DNA from: Mesorhizobium sp. M2A.F.Ca.ET.046.03.2.1
Lineage (GTDB): Bacteria > Pseudomonadota > Alphaproteobacteria > Rhizobiales > Rhizobiaceae
NCBI RefSeq assembly: GCF_003952425.1
Contig: NZ_CP034449.1
Span: forward strand, 5,196,001 to 5,260,000
Length of the DNA: 64,000 bases
Direction: 5' to 3'
Under the pieces are notes generated by a model that saw only the letters and a list, made by a program, of their open reading frames with translations, searched no databases and had not been told where the DNA came from. Positions within the stretch are counted from its first letter, which is position 1. Every line of letters begins with the position of its first letter. Below, piece by piece: positions 56,588-64,000 of this stretch. Both the position numbers and the translations under genes were made by a program.

Positions 56588-57256
56588 ATGCACAGACACG
56601 ACCATTTCGGGCACAATCATTTCGGCGAGCGCATGTTCATGCGCATGGCCGGCAAATTCGGTGGCAGAGGCAGCGGCGGCGGCTTCGGTCCGTTTGGGGG
56701 CAGGGGCGGCGGGCGCGGCGGCCCGGGTGATATGTTCCGCGCCGGCCGGATGCTCGCCGACGGCGATCTCAAGCTGATCACGCTGTCGCTGCTGGCCGAT
56801 GCGCCGCGCCATGGCTACGACATCATCAAGGCGCTGGAAGAGCGCACCAGCGGCGTCTACAGCCCGAGCCCGGGCGTGGTCTATCCGACGCTGACCTTCC
56901 TGGAGGAGGCGGGTTATGCGGTGTCGTCCAGCGAAGGCAACAAGAAGGTGTTTTCGATCACCGAGGCCGGCAGGGCGCATCTCGATGAGAACCGCGAGAT
57001 GATCGACGGCGTGCTCGACCATCTCGAGCGCTTCGGCCGCAAGATGGCCGCGGCGCGCGAATGGTTCGGCTGGGGCGACGATAAGGATGAGGGGCGCCGT
57101 GGCCGTTCGGAAAAGCGCGACCAGTTCCGCGCGCTGCGACATCGTCTGCGCGCCGCGCTCGGCGACATCGCCGAGGCGCCGGAAGACAAGCAGGCCGAGG
57201 CGATCAGCATCCTGGAAGACGCCGCCGAGGCGATCGAGGCGCTGGCGCGGCGCTAA
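56588..57256 (+). CDS. PadR-family regulator with histidine-rich N-terminus
   Basis: 222 residues. The PadR winged helix spans about residues 60-140 (LLADAPRHGYDIIKALEERT, YPTLTFLEEAGYAVSS). The first 50 residues are unusual: MHRHDHFGHNHFGERMFMRM followed by a Gly/Arg-rich stretch, a possible metal- or haem-binding sensor. The C-terminal part contains REWFGWGDDKDE and a helical end. Expected to repress its own promoter through the repeats upstream. GGAGCA lies 5 bases before the ATG. A terminator follows. Confidence 0.88.
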   Translation: MHRHDHFGHNHFGERMFMRMAGKFGGRGSGGGFGPFGGRGGGRGGPGDMFRAGRMLADGDLKLITLSLLADAPRHGYDIIKALEERTSGVYSPSPGVVYPTLTFLEEAGYAVSSSEGNKKVFSITEAGRAHLDENREMIDGVLDHLERFGRKMAAAREWFGWGDDKDEGRRGRSEKRDQFRALRHRLRAALGDIAEAPEDKQAEAISILEDAAEAIEALARR

Positions 57257-57277
57257 GCCATTTTCATAAGAGCAGCC

Positions 57278-57305
57278 AAAAAGCCCGGAGCGATCCGGGC
57301 TTTTT
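57278..57305. terminator. Bidirectional terminator after padR
   Basis: AAAAAGCCCGGA (57278-57289) and TCCGGGCTTTTT (57294-57305) form a perfect stem with a 4-base loop, flanked by A and T runs. Serves padR and the leftward YiaA/B gene. Confidence 0.9.
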
Positions 57306-57335
57306 GCATTCAGTCAGCGATCGACAGGGCAAGGA

Positions 57336-57596
57336 CTATTCCTTGCCGACATATTCGCTGATCAGCTTGTCGTTGCGCGCCTTCTCGATCTTGGCGGTGG
57401 TCTCGGCCGCGATGCGCTCGTCGGTGCGGTACTTGACCAGGTTCACCAGGCTGCCGGTGAGCAGGAGGATGCCCATTGCCCAGTAGCCCTTAGTCGAGAG
57501 GTCGACCGGCGCTAGCCACAGCGACAGGCCGAGCATGAAATAGGCGGCGCCCACCGACACGGTGTTGAACAGGATATAGGTCTGATTGCCGTTCAT
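57336..57596 (-). CDS. YiaA/YiaB-type inner-membrane protein
   Basis: 86 residues with two membrane helices (LFNTVSVGAAYFMLGLSLWLA and GYWAMGILLLTGSLVNLVKY) and a charged C-terminus (RTDERIAAETTAKIEKARND). This is the two-helix layout of the YiaAB family; function unknown. It lies directly downstream of the pspA-like gene on the same strand (43 bases), so the pair is probably an operon. Confidence 0.85.
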   Translation of the reverse strand: MNGNQTYILFNTVSVGAAYFMLGLSLWLAPVDLSTKGYWAMGILLLTGSLVNLVKYRTDERIAAETTAKIEKARNDKLISEYVGKE

Positions 57597-57639
57597 TGGA
57601 TTGCTCCTTGGAATTTGATCTGTTTTTCGGAAAGCGGGT

Positions 57640-58317
57640 TCAGTTCAGGGATTTGAGGCGCGCGAGGACGTCCTCGGCGCGCACCTTGGTGGCCGGTCCA
57701 TGGCCTGCTTCGGCGAGGCGTTCACGGATCGCCTCGTGGCGCAGCTCGCCGTCGATCTCATCGAGTATGCCGGCCTCCTCAAACGGGTCGGGGCTGTCCT
57801 TGATGCGGGCCAGCAGTTGCTCCGCCTCGTTGATGCTCGCCGTGCGGCCGATCGAGCGGTTGAGGCGCGACTGCGCCTTGCGTTCGGCATCGATCGCCCG
57901 GGCCGAGATCATGCCCTGGTTGAGGCCGATGATGCGGCGATGCGCCTGTTCGACGGACAGGCGCATCCGCCAGGTCTTCTCGCCGAGGCTCTTCACGGTG
58001 GCGCGGCGGACCTCGCGCTCATTCTCGAGCTCGGCGATCGCGGAGGCGCCACCTTCGGCAAGCGCCTGGTTGTTGGCCGAAAGCGCGCTCAGCGTGCGGG
58101 TTTCCAGATCGGCGATGCGGCTGTCGAGCTGTTCGAGGCTGGTCTGCTCGGCACGCTGGCGCACGATCAGCGAGGCAAGCGTCTGCTTGGCGGCGGCGAG
58201 GCCCGCCTCCGCGTCGCGGATGCGCTGCGCCAGAAGGTCGATGGCGAAACGGTCCTTCAGATTGTCCTCGGCCCGGGCGCTGGCGCCGTCCAGCAATGTC
58301 TTGATCAGGCTAAGCAT
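57640..58317 (-). CDS. PspA/IM30-family protein
   Basis: 225 residues, almost entirely helical coiled coil (LEQLDSRIADLETRTLSALS, RLSVEQAHRRIIGLNQGMIS), starting MLSLIKTLLDGASARAEDNL, as in PspA-like membrane-stress proteins. These assemble on the inner membrane to protect the proton gradient. The first residues would form the amphipathic helix. It is upstream of the YiaA/B gene and divergent from a TetR regulator, with three operator repeats in the gap. Confidence 0.86.
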   Translation of the reverse strand: MLSLIKTLLDGASARAEDNLKDRFAIDLLAQRIRDAEAGLAAAKQTLASLIVRQRAEQTSLEQLDSRIADLETRTLSALSANNQALAEGGASAIAELENEREVRRATVKSLGEKTWRMRLSVEQAHRRIIGLNQGMISARAIDAERKAQSRLNRSIGRTASINEAEQLLARIKDSPDPFEEAGILDEIDGELRHEAIRERLAEAGHGPATKVRAEDVLARLKSLN

Positions 58318-58338
58318 TGGGTCTTCTCCCTGTTGATG

Positions 58339-58407
58339 TGAACGTTGTTCACGAAGTCAACATAACAGGAAATGAACATTGTTCAAGAACAATGTGAACG
58401 CTGTTCA
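58339..58407. promoter_or_regulatory. Three TetR-type operators, TGAACnnnGTTCA
   Basis: TGAACGTTGTTCA (58339-58351), TGAACATTGTTCA (58373-58385) and TGAACGCTGTTCA (58395-58407) are three perfect palindromes. Spacing between starts is 34 and 22 bases, the latter about two helical turns. They lie between the divergent pspA-type and tetR genes and are the likely binding sites of the TetR protein for both. Confidence 0.8.
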
Positions 58408-58487
58408 TGGGCCGTGGGACATGGTAAACGCGGGCAGACAGGCTGAACGTGGCAGGCCGGCCACCTCACAGAGCGACAGGAAAGAGC

Positions 58488-59129
58488 ATGGCGCTGGACA
58501 AGGAAGAAATGAGCGAGAAGGTGCTCGCCATCGCCGAGGCACTGCTCAATGAGGGCGGCGCCGAGAACCTGAAAGCGCGCACCATAGCCGAGCAGGCCGG
58601 CATTTCGGTTGGATCGGTCTACAACCTCTTTGCCGATCTCGACGAGGTGCACCGGGCCGTCAACATGCGGCTGCTCGACCGGCTCGGCGCGACAGGCCTC
58701 GCGGCCATGGCCGATCTCGAAAGGCAAGGGGTGACCGATGTCCAGCACCGCATCCTGGCGATGGCGGCGGCCTATGTGCGCTTCGTCGAGGCGCATTCCG
58801 GCAGTTGGCCGGCGGTGCTTGCCTTCAACCGCCGGCGCGCGACGCAGCCGGGCCCCGATGCCTATGACGCGCTGCTCGACGCGCTCTTCGACATCGTCGC
58901 CAGCGTGCTCAAAGCAGGCGATTTCGGCCTAGACGACAACCGCCGCGCGCTTGCGGCCCGGACCTTGTGGTCAAGCGTGCATGGCATCGTGACCAGCGGC
59001 TATGTGGCCAATTCCAACAGCCGGCAGGCCGAGGAGATCTGGAATCAGATCGAGCTGCTGGTCGGCGTTTTCGTCAAGGGACTGGAACATGGCGGCGCAT
59101 TCGCGCATGCTGAGACAAAGTCTGATTAA
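58488..59129 (+). CDS. TetR/AcrR-family transcriptional regulator
   Basis: 213 residues. Helix-turn-helix in the first 60 residues (NLKARTIAEQAGISVGSVYN), followed by a ligand domain with FVEAHSGSWPAVLAFNRRRA. The start at 58488 (MALDKEEMSEKV) is preferred to 58449 and follows AGGAAAG. It is divergent from the pspA-type gene, with TGAACnnnGTTCA sites in the gap, so it probably represses pspA and itself. The trigger is unknown. Confidence 0.88.
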   Translation: MALDKEEMSEKVLAIAEALLNEGGAENLKARTIAEQAGISVGSVYNLFADLDEVHRAVNMRLLDRLGATGLAAMADLERQGVTDVQHRILAMAAAYVRFVEAHSGSWPAVLAFNRRRATQPGPDAYDALLDALFDIVASVLKAGDFGLDDNRRALAARTLWSSVHGIVTSGYVANSNSRQAEEIWNQIELLVGVFVKGLEHGGAFAHAETKSD

Positions 59130-59178
59130 ACAGGGCGCTGCGGATCTTCGACGCCCGCGTAAAATGGAGTTTCAAAAA

Positions 59179-59472
59179 ATGTCTTTTCTGAAAAAGCTTT
59201 TCGGCGGCGGCAGCAGTGAGGCACCGGAGACCGGCAGCGCCAAGCCGGCCAAGCAGGTCGAGCACAAGGGATTCCTGATCAGCGCGACGCCCTACAAGGC
59301 CGAGGGCCAATACCAGACCTGCGGCGTCGTCTCGAAGGAAGTGGACGGCGTGCTGAAAGAGCACCGCTTCATCCGCGCCGACCGCTTCGCCGGGCTGGAC
59401 GACGCCGTCGACATCTCGATCAAGAAAGGCATCCAGCTGGTCGACGAGCAGGGCGAGAAGATGTTCGGCTGA
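59179..59472 (+). CDS. HlyU-family protein
   Basis: 97 residues. The conserved HlyU part (GFLISATPYKAEGQYQTCGV, EHRFIRADRFAGLDDAVDIS, KKGIQLVDEQGEKMFG) follows a serine/glycine-rich start. HlyU of Vibrio is annotated as a regulator, but alphaproteobacterial members lack proof of DNA binding. GGAG lies 9 bases before the ATG at 59179; an ATG at 59164 is less likely. It follows the TetR gene by 49 bases. Confidence 0.82.
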   Translation: MSFLKKLFGGGSSEAPETGSAKPAKQVEHKGFLISATPYKAEGQYQTCGVVSKEVDGVLKEHRFIRADRFAGLDDAVDISIKKGIQLVDEQGEKMFG

Positions 59473-59478
59473 ATGTGA

Positions 59479-62051
59479 TCATAGTCGAGGATCGATCGGC
59501 TCGCTCTCCAGCGCCAGCACGGCAAAGACGCATTCGTGGACCCGTCGCAGCGGTTGCCTCGCGACAAATCGTTTCAACGCCTCGTGTCCCAGGGCGAACT
59601 CACTGAGCGCCAGGTTGCGCTTGCCGCCTAGATGCCGCTCGCGCAGCCGGACAAGATTGTCGGGCGCATCGTATTCGGGACCGTAGATGATGCGCAGATA
59701 CTCGCGCCCGCGGACCTTGAGCGCCGGCTGGATGAGTCCCTTCTTGCCGCGGGTGACGAAGTCGCGCGGCTTGACCACCATGCCTTCGCCGCCCGAGCGA
59801 TCAGCGTCTCCCACCAGGCGACGGCCTCCGCGCAGGCGCCGGCATCGGCCAGGTCGAAACTGCGCCATCTGGTGTCCACCACGACACCTCCCCTGGCGAG
59901 GCGATCGGCCAGCGACATATGCCAGATGTGGTCATGGTCGAACCAGACGCGGCCCTCGCTGGCCAGCAGATGGAACGGCGCCACGCTGAGATCATCGACA
60001 TTCGAAACCGGCCAGACATAGGGCGACCAAGCGGCGGCGTATTTGCCTGCCCGCTCGGCGCGATCGGCAAACCGCGCGTTAAGATCGGCCACATCGACAC
60101 CCCGCGCCTTCGCTCTCTCCGAGGCATCGCGACCGAGCCGCAGGCCGGCCGCGGACGACGCCGCCACCGGTCCGTACTGACTTTCAATCAGGCTGCTTGC
60201 CTTGGCCGACCAGGGCATGATTTCGGCATCGAGCAGCAGCCAGTCGGTTTGCAGTTCCTCCCACAGGCCGGCGGCGTCGACGCTTGCGCGAAGCCGGTCG
60301 AGCAGGCCCTCCGTCATGGCATTGTCGCTGAGGAAGGAGCGCCCCGTCCGGGTCCATATCGCGCCTGTCTCGTCGCCTGACACGCCGAAGCGGCTGCGCG
60401 CTGCCTGCACGGTCCGGCAGAGCGCGACAATCGCCCGCGAACCCATGTGCTTTTCCTCGCACACGATCTCGGCGACGCCGCGCTCGCGAAAGTAAGCAAA
60501 AGCCTCTTCCGGGCGTTCAAGCCAGCCGGCATGACCGCTTGTCTCGGACGGCGACATCGTCGGCGGCAGGTATACCAGCCATTGCGGCGCCACCGCGAAG
60601 CGGCTCATCACCTCGAGCGCGGCCGAGGCATTTTCCTCGGCCACGACGATCCGACCTTTCAGCTCGGTCTCGATCCAGCGCCGGCCGGAGACGTCCTGGA
60701 TGTCGAGCACGCCGTCAGCGTCTGCCTGAGCCGATTTTCCCCGGTTTGACGGGCCAAGAGGACGCACAGGCTCCGACCAGGTGCGGATTGCCGACACCTC
60801 GACCAGCTCGTGTTCCGGCCAGCGAAGCGCGGTCAGCTTGCCGCCGAACACACAGCCGGTGTCGATGCACAGCGTATTGTTGACCCACTCGGCCGACAGC
60901 ATCGGCGTGTGGCCGTAGATGACCGCCGTCTTGCCGCGATAGGCGGCCGCCCAATCGGCCCGCACCGGCAGGCCGAATTCATCGATCTCGCCGGTCGTCT
61001 CGCCATAGAGCGCGAATTCGCGCACGGCGCCCGAGCCGCGTCCGACCATGTCCTCCTTGAGGCCGGCATGGGCGACCGCCAGCCGGCCGCCGTCCAGCCA
61101 GACATGGCTGCGCAGACTGTCGAGGAAGGCCGGCAGCGCCTCCTTAAGTCCGCGATCCTGGGTCTCCAGCTGGTCGATCGTTTGCTGGAGGCCGTGAGCG
61201 ATCACTACCTTGCGGCCTTCCAGCCAGCGGCCAAGCTTGCGTTCGTGATTGCCCTGGACGCAGTAGGCGGTGCCGGCGGCGACCATGCTCATCGCAATGC
61301 GCAGCACGTCGGGTGTGTTGGGGCCGCGATCGACAAGATCGCCGACAAAGACTGCCTTGCGGCCTTCCGGAGGCGACACAACGACACTACGTTCGCCGCG
61401 ATGCTCAGACCATGTAAGGCTGTATCCGAGTTTGCCCAGCAAGACTTGAAGCTCTTCGGCGCAGCCATGCACGTCGCCGATGATGTCGAAGGGGCCGGCG
61501 TCGTGACGCTTGTCGGTCCAAAGCGGCTGGCGCGAGACGTTCGCCGCGTCGATGCTGGCCTCACTGCCAAGTTTCCACACCTGGCGAAAGCCTTCCCGCT
61601 GCAGCCCGCCGAGACCTTTGCGGATCTCCATCGTCATGCGTTGGGCCACTCCAGCGCCGAATGGACGGTCCGGCCGCTTCGCGTTACGCGCAACGCAGAC
61701 ATCGACGCCGGGATCGAGCACTATCGCGACGGGCAGGGCATGCCACCTGCGCGCTAGCTCGATCCAGGCCTTGCGGTCGGCCGCCCGCACATTGGTGGCG
61801 TCGACGACAGCCAGCTTGCGGTGCTTCAGCCGCTTGCCGATGATGTCGCGCATCAATTCGAAAGCGTCGGCCGACACATCCTGATTGGTCTCGTCGTCAC
61901 AGACCAGCTCTCGGCATCGGTCGGACGAGACGATCTCGGTCGGCAGGAAATGTCTGGCGGCGAAAGTCGACTTGCCGGACCCGGTCGAGCCTATCAGCAC
62001 GACCAGGGCGAAATCCGGGATCTCCAGATCTGTCTTGTTGATGTCCCTCAT
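59479..62051 (-). pseudogene. pnkp: Polynucleotide kinase-phosphatase Pnkp, one-base frameshift near the 3' end
   Basis: RNA-repair enzyme with three domains: N-terminal kinase (P-loop VLIGSTGSGKSTF, residues 19-31), a central 2',3'-phosphatase of the metallophosphoesterase type (FDIIGDVHGC near 188, GDLVDRG, QGNHERKL), and a C-terminal adenylyltransferase with the lysine motif CEEKHMGSRAIV (near 535). The frame is lost at 59792-59794: the minus strand reads ATC GCT CGG GCG, and one more G gives I-A-R-G-G-E-G-M-V-V-K-P (motif V), after which the frame runs to 59479. Restored length 857 residues. It overlaps hen1 by 4 bases (ATGA), so they are coupled. As given, motif V and the end are wrong. 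It may be a sequencing error. Confidence 0.88.
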
Positions 62052-63435
62052 CGGGTGAACACCGCCATCTGTGTCGGCGCGCCGAAGCTGGGATCAACAT
62101 CGCCGATGCCGCTGATCGCGGGGACATAGCTGTAGGTCTCCGCGATTTTGGCCGCCCAGGCTTCGAACTCGGCACGGCTCCACTCGAAGCGATGGTCGGG
62201 GTGACGGAAGGCGCCTGCTTCCAGACCGCTGAAAAGCGCGTTGTGATCGGCGTTCGGCGTTGTCACAATCACCGTCTTCGGCGCGGCTTCGCCGAAGACG
62301 ATCCGCTCGACCAGAGGCAGCCTGTCCTGGTCGAGTGCTCGATGACCTCGACCAATACAGCGACGTCGGCTTCGGCCCAGCGATTGTCGCGATAGGTCAG
62401 CGAGCCATGCAGCAGCGTGACGCGCCCTTCCGGCGGGCCGCCGGCTTCATTCAGCCTCAATCGCCTTGCCGCCCACTCGAGCTCGCGGACCGCAGGGTCC
62501 AAGCCGAACAGTTTTTGGACCCACCGCTCGCGCACCAGCCGGTCGAGCAGCTTGCCTTCGCCGCATCCCAGATCGGCGACAACCTTGCCGCCGCTCGCGC
62601 GGATGGCCTCGACGACCGCGTCCAAGCGCCGGTCGTGCAGTCGGACTGGCGCCTCGAGCGTCTCCTCAGGGGAGCGGCGGGTTTCGGCTGGCGCCTCCGA
62701 GGCCGTGGCTTCGGGGACGAGGCGCGCCAGGGCCGCCCGGGCCAAAACCGATCGGTTGCGCAAATAGCGGCGAGCGATCAGTTCCTTGGCCGGGTGGTGC
62801 TCCAGCCATCCGGCACCCCTGGATAGCAGCTTGTCGACCTCGTCGTCGCCGACCCAGTAATGCTTGGCGTCGTCCATCACCGGAATGAGCACATAGAGGT
62901 GGTTGAGCAGGTGGCTCAGCCGGCCGAGCCCCGACAATTTCAGATGGCCGTAGCGCAGCCCTCCGTTGCTGGCGCCGGCGGCCTCGATCGGGGTCAGGTC
63001 GACGGTCCAGCCCAGCGGCTCGAACAGCTGCCGCACCAACGCCTCGCCGCCGCGCAACGGCAAGGGCGCCACGACAGCCTCCAGCGGCAGATCGGTGTCG
63101 GCCAATTGCTGGCGTTCCTTGGAGATGCCGGTCATTGCCGTCCGGAGCATCTTGTTGAGCGCTACGGACAGGAAGGACGATGCTGCATAGGGCCGGTCGT
63201 TCACATACTGGTCGAGCAGCCCATCCGCCTGACCCTTGCCTCTGACCAGCCCGATCGGATCGACGTCGAGCAGGAGCGCTGCCTCGCAACGCTCGTCACT
63301 GGCCTCCGGATAGAACAGCCATGCCTTGCCGAAGGACAGCTCGGCCTCATGCAGGCGGTCCGGGTGCTTGTGCAGCAGGAAACCAAGATCCGTGGCTGGA
63401 CGATGCGTGGTGGCAATAGAGAAAAACATGCACAA
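62048..63435 (-). pseudogene. hen1: 3'-terminal RNA ribose 2'-O-methyltransferase Hen1, one-base frameshift
   Basis: Methylates the 2'-OH at the site of RNA damage before ligation, working with Pnkp. The N-terminal domain (TTHRPATDLGFLLHKHPDR, and the ligase-activating region) is followed by the methyltransferase domain (VVADLGCGEGKLLDRLV, then VAVLVEVIEH). The frame breaks at 62335: GAGCACTCGACC should read GAGCACCTCGACC, giving E-H-L-D-Q-D-R-L-P-L-V-E-R-I-V-F and joining to the downstream frame with VIVTTPNADHN. Restored length 462 residues. Start at 63435 or 63429 (ATGTGCATG). The metal-binding EVIEH is kept but the domain end is lost as given. Confidence 0.86.
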
Positions 63436-63550
63436 GCGATAACGCAGCCGATCGGAATAACCAATGGCGGCGGCAAGTTATTTCCATTCCTTTTCAGAGC
63501 AACTCGAAGTGTTGGTTACCTTCGACGCTGTCTTGCGAGTGCGAACTCGG

Positions 63551-64000
63551 TCAGAACGCGACCTTATCCCCGCCCTTGAGCTGCAGGATCTGCCGCGCTT
63601 CGTCGGGCGTGGCGATCGAGGCGCCGAGGCCTTCGATGATCTGGCGCACCTTGGTCACCTGCTCGGCGCTGGAGCGGGCGAGCTTGCCCTTGCCGATCCA
63701 CAGCGAGTCCTCCAGGCCGACCCGCACATTGCCGCCGAGCGCAATCGCCTGCGTGGCGATCGGCAGTTGATGGCGGCCGGCGCCCAGCACCGACCAGTGA
63801 TAGTCGTTGCCGAACAGGCGGTCGGCCGTGCGCTTCATGTGCGCGACGTCTTCCGGATGCGTGCCGATGCCGCCGAGGATGCCGAACACGCTCTGGACGA
63901 AGAACGGCGCCTTGACCAGGCCGCGCTCGACGAAATGCGCCAGCGTGTAGAGGTGGCCGATATCGTAGCATTCGATCTCGAAACGCGTGCCGTTGTCGGC
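63551..64000 (-). CDS. BKACE-family beta-keto acid cleavage enzyme (5' end beyond window)
   Basis: C-terminal 149 codons of a 3-keto-5-aminohexanoate cleavage enzyme (BKACE/Kce, DUF849) family protein, open through the right edge. GGNVRVGLEDSLWIGKGKLA is the signature C-terminal strand of this TIM-barrel family, with ECYDIGHLYTLAHFVERGLV upstream. The enzymes condense a beta-keto acid with acetyl-CoA; the lysine pathway is one example, but substrates vary. The gene is preceded on the same strand by nothing visible, and its promoter is outside the window. Confidence 0.85.
   Translation of the reverse strand, partial: ADNGTRFEIECYDIGHLYTLAHFVERGLVKAPFFVQSVFGILGGIGTHPEDVAHMKRTADRLFGNDYHWSVLGAGRHQLPIATQAIALGGNVRVGLEDSLWIGKGKLARSSAEQVTKVRQIIEGLGASIATPDEARQILQLKGGDKVAF

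Overview
The window is chromosomal DNA from a high-GC alphaproteobacterium of the Rhizobiales, most likely Mesorhizobium or a close relative. The evidence is the trxB-lsrB pair with an AbcR-like small RNA nearby, a thuEFG-type trehalose/maltose transporter, carA and carB at separate loci, a dnaG-rpoD pair, an mntH-mntR pair, and rhizobial intergenic palindromic repeats. I ran no database search; all family names rest on recognised motifs.

Layout. 1-3.1 kb: end of thioredoxin reductase, the redox regulator LsrB, a small membrane methyltransferase and an anti-Shine-Dalgarno small RNA with a LysR-type dyad at its promoter. 3.1-11.6 kb: EF-G-like GTPase, a GGDEF-EAL protein broken by a frameshift, a cupin, aspartate aminotransferase, two overlapping EAL proteins and a GST. 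12-20.4 kb: cold-shock protein, DNA repair methyltransferase, lytic transglycosylase lipoprotein, acetyltransferase, thuEFG with a structured leader, a DUF4142 protein and RidA. 20.5-23.6 kb: an AT-rich accessory island with a NYN-type nuclease gene overlapping a NACHT/STAND NTPase gene. This is the best candidate for an undescribed, probably defensive, system. 23.7-43.2 kb: carB, a tandem octamer repeat, and a series of regulator/target pairs (ArsR-MFS, MarR-SDR, LysR-LysE, MntR-MntH), small detoxification enzymes, a zinc peptidase, an MFS pump, carA and yqeY. 43.3-55.5 kb: L,D-transpeptidase-like protein, a short DnaB-like ATPase, MocR regulator, MFS, Na/Pi cotransporter, RcnB-like protein, dnaG and rpoD. 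55.5-64 kb: small stress genes, PadR and TetR regulators with clear operators, PspA, HlyU, a Pnkp-Hen1 RNA repair cassette and the end of a BKACE enzyme.

Five genes (GGDEF-EAL, NACHT NTPase, metallophosphoesterase, Pnkp, Hen1) are each interrupted by the apparent loss of one base. In every case adding one base restores a conserved motif across the break. This may be a sequencing or assembly artefact rather than biology, so these products may in fact be intact. Several divergent regulator/target pairs carry recognisable operators: TGAACnnnGTTCA three times upstream of tetR/pspA, AGTGGCATATGCCACT upstream of the SDR gene, and a repeated 17-mer upstream of padR. No CRISPR array, tRNA, rRNA, transposase or integrase was seen.
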